Shown here piece by piece: positions 17,367-26,540 of a DNA stretch of 64,000 bases (position 1 is the stretch's first letter; the number at the start of each line of letters is the position of its first letter). The stretch covers positions 2,976,001-3,040,000 of the forward strand of contig OZ252020.1 of NCBI GenBank assembly GCA_965247505.1. The letters are read 5' to 3'. The notes beneath the pieces were generated by a model. It was given only the letters and a program-made list of their open reading frames with translations. It was not told the DNA's origin and ran no database searches. This stretch comes from CAIYRG01 sp965247505 (lineage in GTDB: Bacteria > Pseudomonadota > Alphaproteobacteria > Micropepsales > Micropepsaceae). The position numbers and the translations under genes are program-made.

Positions 17367-18215
17367 CTAGGCAACTTTGTCCCATTTATCGATGTCGACT
17401 TCCCAGCCCTTATTTTGGGAAAGATCGAAGGCATTGCCTTCAGGATCGACGACACGGTGTTCGGCATAGGGCCGTACCGCGGGCCGATCGGCGACGGGGT
17501 TTGTGCCGTCGCTGAGCTCCGCCACTTTCTGGCGTGCATCGCGTATCAAAAATCCAATATTATGAATGCCGAACCGGCGTTCCTCCAATTTCTCGGCCTG
17601 CCCGTCATGACCCACTCTGTTGTAGGTGGCGTAGCTGTCTGCGTCCCTGCTCCGGTAATAGGGATGAAGCGCAAGATTGGTATAACCGTCGCCGAGGAAG
17701 CAATTGAAACGGCCTGCCTGGTGGCGGAGCTCTGTAGTGGCAAGCTCGCGCAGACCCAGGAGCTCCATGTAAAAATCCGCGGCGCGCTGCGGCTGAAGCA
17801 AGTGAAATGCGATATGGACGATGCGCGGCAGGTTTCGCTCTTCGCCGTTCATGCCAAAACCCTTTTCGGATAAAGAGATAGGGTTGCATTCGGGGTCGAA
17901 AATGCGGACCTCACCACAATGCACTCCTCCGGATTCGCGCTTGACCACGCCGCCTGGAATCAATTTCCGATAGTGCCCGAGCGTTTCGGCAATATTGTCG
18001 ACCTCCAGACCAATGTGATGCAAACCCAAATCTCTTCGCAGTTCACCCAATTCGAGCCGCTGCTTGAAAAAGGTCATATTGAAATACCCGTCCGTCAGCG
18101 AGACATCGCCTTGTGGGGAGCGTCTCAATTCCTCCATCGCGAGGTTGGTCTTATAAAACTCCGCAAGCTTTTCGGGGCTCTGGCTTGTGAAAGCCAGATA
18201 ACGGATGCGCGCCAC
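17367..18215 (-). CDS. VOC-superfamily protein (glyoxalase / extradiol dioxygenase type)
   Basis: 282 residues with two vicinal-oxygen-chelate modules, each starting with a beta-strand such as RIRYLAFTSQSPEKLAEFY (residue 3) and RIVHIAFHLLQPQRAADFY (about 130). Candidate metal residues include LHHIGLEV and an ending with DPEGNAFDLSQ. VOC proteins cover glyoxalases, extradiol dioxygenases and epimerases using Fe or Mn. It is paralogous to 21868-22662, with the same C-terminal GWEVDIDKWDK. It lies next to TctC genes, which suggests action on an imported acid. The precise reaction is not known. Confidence 0.82.
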   Translation of the reverse strand: MARIRYLAFTSQSPEKLAEFYKTNLAMEELRRSPQGDVSLTDGYFNMTFFKQRLELGELRRDLGLHHIGLEVDNIAETLGHYRKLIPGGVVKRESGGVHCGEVRIFDPECNPISLSEKGFGMNGEERNLPRIVHIAFHLLQPQRAADFYMELLGLRELATTELRHQAGRFNCFLGDGYTNLALHPYYRSRDADSYATYNRVGHDGQAEKLEERRFGIHNIGFLIRDARQKVAELSDGTNPVADRPAVRPYAEHRVVDPEGNAFDLSQNKGWEVDIDKWDKVA

Positions 18216-18678
18216 CGGCTATCTCCCACAGCTTCGTTTGATCATTCGAAAAAACGGTGCGTCTCGCAACATTGCGATAACATTATCATGCGCATTGCGC
18301 GCCATGCCAACCCACAATGAAGCTGGGAATGGAATGTGATGAGACCAAAGGCACATTTGCACCAATGGCTTCGAAAAAGGGGTGCGCTTTGAGCAATCTT
18401 TACGAGTAGAATTTTCTGATTACGCTATTTCATTTGTGAAGTTTGCACCGGACGGATAAATGTCCACGCATGGCAGAAGGTACACCTTATTGCGCCGCAT
18501 CCAAAACAGCGCTTTCGTCTATTTTGTGGATGGTCCCAAACAAAACCCATATCGCCCGCTTCGGCGCATAGTGCGGCGATTATTAGCAATTATACCGCGT
18601 GAAAATCGCCTATCCGCGCTTAACGCACATTTTCTTACAGATGCTCTCGACAATGCTAGAGTGCATCGACGGGAGAAA
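18216..18678. promoter_or_regulatory. Divergent intergenic region between VOC and TctC genes
   Basis: 463 bp between genes transcribed in opposite directions, so it must hold two promoters. An open frame continues upstream of the TctC start to 18460 but has no signal-peptide logic and is judged non-coding. A small palindrome CGCAACATTGCG is seen near 18267, where an operator might lie. Nothing else was recognised. Confidence 0.35.
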
Positions 18679-19761
18679 ATGATGGCGAGAAGGCCGGTTA
18701 TATTTTGGAGCGCGGTGGCGGTTGTCCTCTCGCTCGCCCTCGGTCTTAGCCAATTCGGACCCGCTCAAGCGCAAGCGCAAGTTTCCTTTTCCGGTAAGAC
18801 CATTCAAATGATCATCGCTTCCGATCCCGCAGGCGGTACCGATCTTACGGGGCGCCTGATTGCGCAATATTTGAGCAAATATCTGCCCGGCGAGCCGCGG
18901 ATGGTGATCAGAAATATGGGTGCAGGCGGCGGAAAGATCCGCGCCGCGAATTACCTTGCCCAAGAAGCGCCCGCCGACGGAACGGCGGTGATGCAAAGCG
19001 ATTCGACGACCCTTCAGCCTGAAATTGCTCGCCGCGATGTCTCACGATACGACCCGAGCACATTCCGGGTGATAGGTTCGCTCCATCGTGGCGGGAGCAT
19101 CGTTCTGGTGCGCAGGGACGCCTTTGATCGGCTGAACGATCCCGAGGCAAGACCTGTCATTGTCGGCGCCATTAGCGGTACGCGTGCCTGGCAAGCCATG
19201 CTGGTCTGGGGAAAAGAGTTTTTAGGTTGGAATCTGCATTGGATCCCCGGCTATCAGGGCACGGCTTCTTTGAATAGAGCGTTGCGCCAAGGCGAGATCG
19301 ATGCGTTCTCTACCAATAATATTTTCCTCATAAACGAACTTCTGGACGACGAGTTGGTCGTATTGCTGACCCAAGAGGGGCAGGTGACAGATGACGGCTA
19401 TGTGCCGCGTGGCTCCTATCCCGATGTTGCCCTGTTCCCGGTTCTGTTGCGCGAGGCCAATCCGCCTCAGATACCTTGGCAGGGCTATCTCTCGGTGATC
19501 GGTCCCAGCCACGTCGACAAATGGCTTTCGCTTCCTCCCGATACGCCCGATGATATTCTCGCCGCCTATCGCACGGCCTATGTGCAAGTGGTGGAGGATC
19601 CCGAATTTCTCGAACTGGCGTATCGGCAGCTCAGCCAGGAGCTCTTTATTATTTCCGGCGCGCGGGTCGAAGAAATGATCCGCGAGATTCACAGCGCGCC
19701 TGACGAGGCTGTGGATTATGCGACCGATCTGCGCGTGGAGTTTGGCCTGATCACGCGTTGA
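18679..19761 (+). CDS. TctC/Bug-family binding protein
   Basis: 360 residues from the ATG at 18679, with GGGAGA just upstream; starting here gives a clean signal peptide (MMARRPVIFW to about AQAQAQ). Signature IQMIIASDPAGGTDLTGRL and RNMGAGGG follow. It precedes the second TctA-TctB fusion by 76 nt on the same strand and is therefore its most likely dedicated binding protein. Confidence 0.9.
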   Translation: MMARRPVIFWSAVAVVLSLALGLSQFGPAQAQAQVSFSGKTIQMIIASDPAGGTDLTGRLIAQYLSKYLPGEPRMVIRNMGAGGGKIRAANYLAQEAPADGTAVMQSDSTTLQPEIARRDVSRYDPSTFRVIGSLHRGGSIVLVRRDAFDRLNDPEARPVIVGAISGTRAWQAMLVWGKEFLGWNLHWIPGYQGTASLNRALRQGEIDAFSTNNIFLINELLDDELVVLLTQEGQVTDDGYVPRGSYPDVALFPVLLREANPPQIPWQGYLSVIGPSHVDKWLSLPPDTPDDILAAYRTAYVQVVEDPEFLELAYRQLSQELFIISGARVEEMIREIHSAPDEAVDYATDLRVEFGLITR

Positions 19762-19837
19762 TTCGAATTCGAGTAGCGCGCAACACCCCAATACTGTCTA
19801 ATAGTTGGCGGGGCCTTTTTACGCGCGGCAGAGCTAA

Positions 19838-21826
19838 ATGATAGACGCGACCATCGCCGCCCTTGTCGCCATTTTGCAGCCATGGCCGCTATTTCTGATG
19901 CTGGTAGGCGTCTTCTGCGGCAGCATTTTTGCAGCGCTTCCCGGCATCGGCTCGCTTGTCCTGATCGCCATCGTGCTTCCCTATGCGGTGACGCTCGATC
20001 CTTATGGCGCCATCGCCTTGCTGCTTGGGATTAGCGCCGTCGCAAATACTGCAAACACATTTCCATCTGTTTTGATCGCGGTTCCGGGAAGCGCAGGCTC
20101 GCAGGCGACGATCGTCGACGGCTATCCCATGGCGCAGAAGGGCGAGGCGAAACGCGCCTTTGGTGCGGCCTTTACCGCTTCGGCCATTGGCGGTGTTTTT
20201 GGCGCGGTTTTTTTGTATCTCTCGCTTCCCATCTTAAGCCCGCTGGTTTTGAGTTTCGGTTCTCCGGAATTCCTCATGCTCGTGGTGTGGGGCTTAAGCG
20301 CGGTCGGGGTCTTGAGCGGCAAAGCACCGGTCAAAGGATTGCTCGCGGCGCTCGTCGGCGTGTTGATCGCCTCCATCGGTGTCGACGATAAAACCGGCAT
20401 CGAGCGCTTTAATTTTGGCGGGCTCTATTTGCTGGATGGCGTCAGCATTGTGATCGTGGGGCTGGGACTGTTCGCGGTTCCCGAGATGATCTCCTTGGCG
20501 GTGCGGCGCACGCGCATATCTGAGACTGAGGAACTTGGGGCAGGGCTATTTGAAGGGATCAAAGACGTGTACCGACATTGGTGGCTGCTAATACGCTGCA
20601 GCCTCATCGGCGTATGGGTCGGCTTTCTTCCCGGGCTGGGCAGTTCGGTCGCCGATTGGTTCGCCTATGCCCATGCCAAGCAAACGGAGAAGAATCCGGA
20701 GCGCTTTGGACATGGCGATGTTCGTGGCGTCATTGCGCCGGAATCGTCCAACAATGCGAAAGAGGGCGGGGCGCTGATCCCCACAATCGCTTTCGGCATT
20801 CCGGGAAGCGCGTCGCTGGCGCTAATTCTTGTCGCCTTCATTTCAGTCGGAATCCTACCCGGCACCAGTATGCTGACCGATAAGCTGCCCTACACGCTGG
20901 CCATGGTTTGGGTTCTGGTGTTGGCGAATATTATCTCCGCTCTGCTGGCGCTTGCCGCGTCGGGCATGTTCGCGCGCGTTTGTTTACTTCCCTTTTATGT
21001 CGTGGTGCCGTTCACGCTTGTGCTCTGTGTATCGTCTTCCTTCACGAAGCATCTTGTCTGGGCCGACATAGGTGCCTTTCTTATTTTCTCTGTGACCGGC
21101 TATTTCATGAAGCAATTTGGCTGGCCGCGGCCGCCGCTTCTCGTGGCCGTGGTCCTCGGCAGCCAATTGGAGCGCTATTTGTGGCTTTCCAATGCGCGCT
21201 ATGGCTCGAGCTGGCTTCTGGAGCCTACAGTACTGGTGATCATCGCATTGATCTTCATAACCGTCGCCTTTCCGCTTATTCGCGCGCGTAAAAAAGACCG
21301 CATCGAGCGGGACAAGAACGCCGCTGCCATGCCGCGGAACGCGATTATCGGCGATCTATGGTTTTCCCTGACATTTGTTTGCGTGTTTGTCGCCGCCTGC
21401 GCCATCGCGTTGCAATGGCCGCTGCGCAGCAGCCTTATTGTGCTCAGCGCTTCTGCTATTGCTCTGCCTTTAATCGCCTTGCAGGCCGTCGCGCATTTCA
21501 AAACACTTCGGCTCTCTCCTGCAGGCACAGATGCGGATGCCGCCGGCACATTGCCTGCGGACATTGCTAAGCAGCGCATTGTCAAACAGCGCACTAGAGA
21601 AATATTTCTTTGGCTCTTCGGCCTTGCCTTAGGCGTCTATTTGTTCAGCTTTTATCTCGCAGTGCCGGTATTTATTATAAGCTATGTCCGGCGCTATGGC
21701 GGCGGCTGGCTGGTGGCAGTTCTGTTGAGCGCGTTCGGAACCTCGATCGTCTATCTGATTTTCGAAATCCTGTTGAATGTATTTTGGCCAGCCTCGCCAA
21801 TCCTCAATTTGTTCATCAGCCGTTAA
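19838..21826 (+). CDS. Fused TctA-TctB permease, second copy
   Basis: 662 residues with the same plan as 3533-5518. TctA motifs include LPGIGSLV, AVPGSAGSQATIVDGYPMAQKG and IAPESSNNAKEGGALIPT. After a charged segment near residue 490 (RARKKDRIERDK), four or five further hydrophobic helices represent TctB. Having both subunits on one chain twice in one window suggests the fusion is old in this lineage. The stop is 41 nt from the convergent VOC gene. Confidence 0.9.
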   Translation: MIDATIAALVAILQPWPLFLMLVGVFCGSIFAALPGIGSLVLIAIVLPYAVTLDPYGAIALLLGISAVANTANTFPSVLIAVPGSAGSQATIVDGYPMAQKGEAKRAFGAAFTASAIGGVFGAVFLYLSLPILSPLVLSFGSPEFLMLVVWGLSAVGVLSGKAPVKGLLAALVGVLIASIGVDDKTGIERFNFGGLYLLDGVSIVIVGLGLFAVPEMISLAVRRTRISETEELGAGLFEGIKDVYRHWWLLIRCSLIGVWVGFLPGLGSSVADWFAYAHAKQTEKNPERFGHGDVRGVIAPESSNNAKEGGALIPTIAFGIPGSASLALILVAFISVGILPGTSMLTDKLPYTLAMVWVLVLANIISALLALAASGMFARVCLLPFYVVVPFTLVLCVSSSFTKHLVWADIGAFLIFSVTGYFMKQFGWPRPPLLVAVVLGSQLERYLWLSNARYGSSWLLEPTVLVIIALIFITVAFPLIRARKKDRIERDKNAAAMPRNAIIGDLWFSLTFVCVFVAACAIALQWPLRSSLIVLSASAIALPLIALQAVAHFKTLRLSPAGTDADAAGTLPADIAKQRIVKQRTREIFLWLFGLALGVYLFSFYLAVPVFIISYVRRYGGGWLVAVLLSAFGTSIVYLIFEILLNVFWPASPILNLFISR

Positions 21827-21867
21827 ACGGGGGCAGACGGAAGTTGAAAGCCAAAACCTACCGGGCT

Positions 21868-22662
21868 TCACGCCGCCTTATTCCAAACATCGATGTCGAT
21901 TTCCCATCCTTTGACCTGAGAAAGATCAAAGGCATTTCCTTCCGGATCTCTTAAGCGGTATTCGGCATAGGGGCGGTCAGCAGGCCGCTTGACGATGGTG
22001 ATCTCCTTGCTCAAACTTTCGAGCCGATTGTCCATATCGTCGACCAGAATCCCGAAATGATTGATGCCGAGCCGCGCTTCATGGCCTTTGCTATGATTGT
22101 AAAAAGGATGAATTGCTAGATTGGTTACGCCGTCGCCGGCAAAGCGATTGAGCCGGCCCGTCTTTCGCCGCTCGAAACTGGTCGTTAATTCGCGAAAGCC
22201 GAATATGCCGGCGTAAAAAGAAAGCAGTCGCTCGGGGACCAGCGCGTTGAGCGCGATATGGGCAAGTCGGGGACGCTGCCGTGGGTGATCGCCAACACCA
22301 AAGCTGTCGGTTGAAATGGATACCGGATTACTCTCGGGGTCGTAGAAGCGGCGCATACCGCTATGAACTCCCTCCGGTTCCGGTATGACGACATTGCCGG
22401 GAAATAATTGCAGAAACCGATTTGTCGCTTCACTGAGATCATCGACTTGGAGCCCCAAATGATGAAGCCCGATCTCCATGCGCGGCTCACCGAGAGAGGA
22501 CCGGCTTTTTAGAAATGTTAGATTATAAAACCCATCGCTTAAGGACAGGTCGCCTTGCTCCGAGCGCCCGAGCGTTTCAAATCCGAAATGCCGGGAGTAG
22601 AAATCGCCAAGCGTGCTTGGATCATTGCTTATAAAGGCCAGATAACGCAGTTGCGCGATCAA
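21868..22662 (-). CDS. VOC-superfamily protein, second copy
   Basis: 264 residues, two VOC modules (QLRYLAFISNDPSTLGDFY near the start, RLAHIALNALVPERLLSFY near residue 135). Metal-ligand candidates are in GLHHLGLQV, the NHFGILVDD segment and the glutamate of DPEGNAFDLS. It is related to 17367-18215 along its length and ends with the same GWEIDIDVWNK motif. It is convergent with TctAB and divergent from the TctC at 22809. A role on an acid imported by these transporters is likely but unproven. Confidence 0.82.
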   Translation of the reverse strand: MIAQLRYLAFISNDPSTLGDFYSRHFGFETLGRSEQGDLSLSDGFYNLTFLKSRSSLGEPRMEIGLHHLGLQVDDLSEATNRFLQLFPGNVVIPEPEGVHSGMRRFYDPESNPVSISTDSFGVGDHPRQRPRLAHIALNALVPERLLSFYAGIFGFRELTTSFERRKTGRLNRFAGDGVTNLAIHPFYNHSKGHEARLGINHFGILVDDMDNRLESLSKEITIVKRPADRPYAEYRLRDPEGNAFDLSQVKGWEIDIDVWNKAA

Positions 22663-22808
22663 TTTGTCATCCTCTCTGCGGGAACCCTATGCGTAGACTT
22701 TGTCTGGAAGGTGCAATCCGAGAGCCAGCCCGTCAAGGCCAGTTTTGACGCCGCATGGATTGTTCCATTGAGTGGACCAGAAGATGCGCGCCAAGCTAAA
22801 GTAGATTC

Positions 22809-23864
22809 ATGTTTTGGAAAATGCTGACGAGAGCCGTCCTCATTTGCCTCCTCGGCGTTGGAGGCGTCAGTTCGGCGAAGGCCCAGGTGACATTCGCCGG
22901 CGAGACGGTAAACATCATCATCAGTGCGCCGGCTGGCGGCGGCACCGACGTGTCCGCGCGATTGCTGGGTCGTTCTCTTGGCAAATACTTGCCGGGCGAA
23001 CCGAGGATACGTTATCGCAACATCATTGGCGGCGGCGGTATCACGGCCAATAATTATTTTTATCGCGAGGCGCCTGCCGATGGCCTCAGCTTGCTTGTCG
23101 GCTCCAGAAACGAAATCAGCCCGGTGAATCTGTTGAGCGATACGACAAGTTACAACCCCGCGGAATTTGAGTTCATCGGAGGCGACATACGTTTGGGAAC
23201 GGTGTTTCTCGTGCGCGCCGACGCCATTCATCGGTTGAAGGATCTTTCCACGCAGCCATTGGTCTTCGGTGATATCGATGGCGCGCGCTCGGGAGTTCTT
23301 GTGAGCCTATGGGGCAAAGAATTCTTGGGCTGGAACCTACGACCTGTATTGGGCTACGCCAGCATCCCCGCGCTTGTGCTCGCGGCGCGAAGCGGTGAAA
23401 TGCAGATGATGGCGCATCAAGCTACATTTACAATCGCGCCGATGCTGGAAAATGGTGAGTTCGTCGCGATTGCCCAGCTGGGCGTGCGCAACGATATGGG
23501 TGAGCTTGAACGCCGCTCGACATTTCCAGATGTTCCATTGCTCAGCGACGAGCTTATTCCCAAACTCGATGACGAGGCTAGGCGCGCCTTCGAGCTGATG
23601 CAGACCGATATGCTGGTCAATAAATGGTTGGCACTGCCGCCCGGGACGCCTGCCGACATTGTCGAAGCCTATCGCATTGCATTTACGCAGGTGACTCAAG
23701 ACCCGGAATATCTGAGGAGCGCGCGTAATGAGATCGGCGCGGATTATACGCCGATGTCCGGCCCGCAAATGGAATCCTTGGTTGAAACTCTGGTCCAGGT
23801 ATCCAAAGAAGATCTTGGCTACATCAACGCCCTTAGAGAGAAGAACGGTCTGCCGCTGAACTGA
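22809..23864 (+). CDS. TctC/Bug-family binding protein, close paralogue of 1178-2233
   Basis: 351 residues, the same length as the protein at 1178-2233 and similar throughout, including ANNYFYRE, YNPAEFEFIGGDIRLGT and SLWGKEFLGWNLRPV. The signal peptide ends near SAKAQ. The paralogues sit in two different clusters and so may bind related acids. It is transcribed alone, away from the VOC gene. Confidence 0.9.
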   Translation: MFWKMLTRAVLICLLGVGGVSSAKAQVTFAGETVNIIISAPAGGGTDVSARLLGRSLGKYLPGEPRIRYRNIIGGGGITANNYFYREAPADGLSLLVGSRNEISPVNLLSDTTSYNPAEFEFIGGDIRLGTVFLVRADAIHRLKDLSTQPLVFGDIDGARSGVLVSLWGKEFLGWNLRPVLGYASIPALVLAARSGEMQMMAHQATFTIAPMLENGEFVAIAQLGVRNDMGELERRSTFPDVPLLSDELIPKLDDEARRAFELMQTDMLVNKWLALPPGTPADIVEAYRIAFTQVTQDPEYLRSARNEIGADYTPMSGPQMESLVETLVQVSKEDLGYINALREKNGLPLN

Positions 23865-23996
23865 TGCTTTAAAGCAGACCAGAGCGTTGATGTCCTAGAT
23901 GTCGATGTGGTGAGGAAAGCCATCTATCGCTCGATACCAACAGATGCGCATACCGAACACTCGATTTTTTCGGGAAGCCAGCTCCGCGCTAAAACC
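23865..23996. other. Short convergent gap
   Basis: 131 bp between the TctC stop and the stop of the convergent cytochrome gene. A GCTTTAAAGC palindrome just after the TctC stop is too short to call a terminator. Confidence 0.3.
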
Positions 23997-24353
23997 CTAA
24001 TCGCCAAGGATCGTATCTTCGACATCTGGCCCTTCCGGGACAGTTTCCAGATAGGCGTGAATGTCAGCAACCTCTGCATCCGAAAGAACCGATTCGACAT
24101 AGGGCGGCATCACTTGCGCGGGCGCACGGATATAGGCGCGGATTGCTTCCACGGGCAGAGGATTAGGCGCCAGCTTAGGCCCGCTGATCGGGCCTTGGCC
24201 CACCGTGCCGTGGCACTGGAAACAACCAACACGCATATATGTCTCAAAACCTCTTTCGGCGTTGGGACCGTCCGCACTTCTTGCGGGGGAGGCTGTTACG
24301 AGAAGCATGCCCGTCACAGCAGCGACATTTGACAACAAACGAAAATGGTTCAT
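23997..24353 (-). CDS. Small periplasmic c-type cytochrome
   Basis: 118 residues from the ATG at 24353, chosen because it gives a proper signal peptide (MNHFRLLSNVAAVTGMLLVTASPARS) and has a purine-rich AAGGGGGC upstream; a longer frame exists to 24386. One haem site, CFQCH, and a downstream methionine in VMPPYVES that can serve as the axial ligand mark a class I monohaem cytochrome. It starts 10 nt after the stop of the Tat-exported thiamine-diphosphate enzyme, so both are probably on one transcript. It is a plausible electron acceptor for that enzyme. Confidence 0.85.
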   Translation of the reverse strand: MNHFRLLSNVAAVTGMLLVTASPARSADGPNAERGFETYMRVGCFQCHGTVGQGPISGPKLAPNPLPVEAIRAYIRAPAQVMPPYVESVLSDAEVADIHAYLETVPEGPDVEDTILGD

Positions 24354-24363
24354 ATCGCCCCCC

Positions 24364-26283
24364 TTAGCGGCCTTGCATATGGACATCGATCAAACATATG
24401 CCGCCGGCTTTTACGATCTCAATGCCGCGGCGTATCGCGGGCGCGAGGTCCGCTGGATCGGTGATCTGATCAATGCCTTCGCACCCTAGCGAGCGCGCCA
24501 GCGCCGCATATTGAATGTCCGGATTTCTGATTTCGGTTCCGATGTAAGCGCGATCAATGCCGCGATTACGCCAATTGGAGACCCGCTGCACATGCATGAC
24601 TTCTTGATGATAGGATTTGTTGTTGTTCATGATCGTGAGCATAGGAATCTTGTGGTACGCCGCCGTCCACAGCGCGCCATTGGCATACATAAAGTCGCCA
24701 TCGTTTTGGATATTGATCGCGAGGCGGCCATGTTCGCGGTGAGCGAGGGCCGCACCGACCGCCGAGGGCAAGCCCCATCCGGCGCCGGTTCCTGTCGATC
24801 CGCCGATATATTGATGATGTTTTTCAAAGTTCCAAAGCCGATCAGTCCAACCGAGATGGTCTCCCATCACCGCCCAGTCTTCGCCTTGAATCTGTTGCCA
24901 AATCTCGGCAGCCAAGCGCGCGGTGCTGATCGGGCTGGCGTTCCAGCCATTCATTGCGTCTTCTCTCGAAGCTTGCCGTGCTTCGGCATGGGCAACACGG
25001 CGCCTTTCTCCGCGGCTCTCGATCGCCGCGCGGTGTGAAGCAGTAATTTCCTGCCGCACCGCTTCGATAAGGGCTGGCAGCGTCGTCTGCGCATCGGCGC
25101 CGATCGAAAGATCGACCGGTGTTAGCCGCTGGAAGTCCTGAAAATTAGCTCTGATATAAAGATCGCCAACACCGATAGAGATGAGTTTTGTGCCGGGACG
25201 AACCCGCGGCACGGCATGGGAATCCAAAGTGTCGTAATAACGATTCACCACTCCGAAGAAATTGCTCGTTTCTAGCCCAAGGACAACATCGGCGCGGGCA
25301 ATTTCCCCAATACCGGCCTTGCACGGATGCATATTGGCGATATTCAACCGCGCGCGCTGATCGTAAACAGCTGCGTTCAATGTTTCGGCAAGTTCGCCCA
25401 CCAAGGCCATTCCCTCCGGCGTGCGCGCACAGCGTTCGGTAACGATGACTGGGTACTCGGCATTGACAAGCATGCGCGCCGCTTCACGCACCGCATTGGT
25501 GTCACCTTGGGGCGGGGCGGTCGGGGTATATTTTGGAATGGTCAGCCTGGTCCCTTCGGGGATTGCATTTTCCTGCAACTGATCGTCCAGCGAAATGGCG
25601 ACCGGCTCGGTCGGCGGGGTCATGCAAATTTTGTAGGCGCGGACCATGGACTCGGCGTAGTGCTGCAACGACCAAGGTTGGTCGTCCCATTTGGTGAAAT
25701 CGCGCACCACGGAAATCGGATCGATTGCCGAATGTGCGGTCGGCACGCCGGGCGGACGCTCGGTGGCATCCAAATGATTGCCGATAATAACAATGACCGA
25801 GGCGCGGTCGCACCATGCATTATACATCGCCATTGCGGCATGCTGCAGTCCCACTGTCCCATGATAGAGGCCGGCCAAGGGCTTGCCGGAGACTTTGAAA
25901 TAGCCATGGCCCATCGCGGTGCCGGATTCTTCGTGCATGACCGTCAGCAATTCCGGATTTTGGTTCATGCCGTAATTGTTGAGCGATTCATGTATGCCGC
26001 GGCAGCTCGATGCCGGATTGGTCACGATGTAATCGATATCCAATGATTTGATGACATCGACCATAAAATCGGAGCCGGGCTTTCCGGCCGGGTTTCCCCA
26101 GACGATTGGCGTACCCTTGCTTTGGGCCGCTTGCTCGGCAAGCGAGGGGCGCACCGCGGACGGGGCAGGGGCCGCGGCTTTCGCTTTTTTGGGTGCCGAT
26201 ACGGCGCCCGCTGCTCCCGCGGCGGCAACGCCGACCATAAATTTCCGGCGATCGACTTTTGGTTCCGTGGTCTTCTTCGTCAT
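24364..26283 (-). CDS. Tat-exported thiamine-diphosphate-dependent enzyme
   Basis: 639 residues from the ATG at 26283 (GGGAG upstream). A twin-arginine leader is clear: DRRKFMVG at residues 11-18, then an Ala/Gly-rich core and an AKA-type cut site. The rest is an acetolactate-synthase-like ThDP enzyme: catalytic glutamate E118/E119 in VMHEESGTAMGHG, and the ThDP/Mg motif NDGDFMYANG (527-536) ending in NNNK (553). Known relatives are cytoplasmic synthases, decarboxylases and oxidases; folding with cofactor before export would explain use of Tat. With the adjoining cytochrome, a periplasmic 2-keto-acid or aldehyde oxidation is a reasonable hypothesis. Confidence 0.88.
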   Translation of the reverse strand: MTKKTTEPKVDRRKFMVGVAAAGAAGAVSAPKKAKAAAPAPSAVRPSLAEQAAQSKGTPIVWGNPAGKPGSDFMVDVIKSLDIDYIVTNPASSCRGIHESLNNYGMNQNPELLTVMHEESGTAMGHGYFKVSGKPLAGLYHGTVGLQHAAMAMYNAWCDRASVIVIIGNHLDATERPPGVPTAHSAIDPISVVRDFTKWDDQPWSLQHYAESMVRAYKICMTPPTEPVAISLDDQLQENAIPEGTRLTIPKYTPTAPPQGDTNAVREAARMLVNAEYPVIVTERCARTPEGMALVGELAETLNAAVYDQRARLNIANMHPCKAGIGEIARADVVLGLETSNFFGVVNRYYDTLDSHAVPRVRPGTKLISIGVGDLYIRANFQDFQRLTPVDLSIGADAQTTLPALIEAVRQEITASHRAAIESRGERRRVAHAEARQASREDAMNGWNASPISTARLAAEIWQQIQGEDWAVMGDHLGWTDRLWNFEKHHQYIGGSTGTGAGWGLPSAVGAALAHREHGRLAINIQNDGDFMYANGALWTAAYHKIPMLTIMNNNKSYHQEVMHVQRVSNWRNRGIDRAYIGTEIRNPDIQYAALARSLGCEGIDQITDPADLAPAIRRGIEIVKAGGICLIDVHMQGR

Positions 26284-26299
26284 CAATTTGCTCCCGCCA

Positions 26300-26344
26300 G
26301 TAAATTCATTGCCCGTAAAATCATTATCCGTAAAATCATTATCC
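26300..26344 (+). repeat. Three tandem copies of a 15-bp unit in the leader of the ThDP enzyme
   Basis: The unit gtaaaatcattatcc occurs as two identical copies (26315-26329 and 26330-26344) preceded by a degenerate third (26300-26314). The array ends 17 bp from the ThDP start codon, i.e. in its 5' leader. It could affect translation or be a slippage hot spot. Confidence 0.85.
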
Positions 26345-26540
26345 GGCCAAGCAGATTAATACCGCCCCGGCCGTAAGATTGAAATCATAGTCTGAGGCAA
26401 GCATCGCCGCCACTCAAGCTTGCCGAAAAACAAAGGGGAATTCTCCACTAGGTTCCGGCCCGGCCCGGCAAGGCGGGACGGCGCGCGCAATTTGGGGTAA
26501 TCTCGCTTTACAATCATGAGAAAGGCGGGAGCGACGGATC

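Noticed and set aside
18460..18678. 73-codon N-terminal extension of the TctC protein
   Set aside because: It would place the signal peptide internally; the ATG at 18679 has GGGAGA upstream.
25327..26046. Plus-strand frame of 239 codons opposite the ThDP enzyme
   Set aside because: Histidine/arginine-rich composition typical of antisense frames in GC-rich genes; the minus-strand protein is clearly real.
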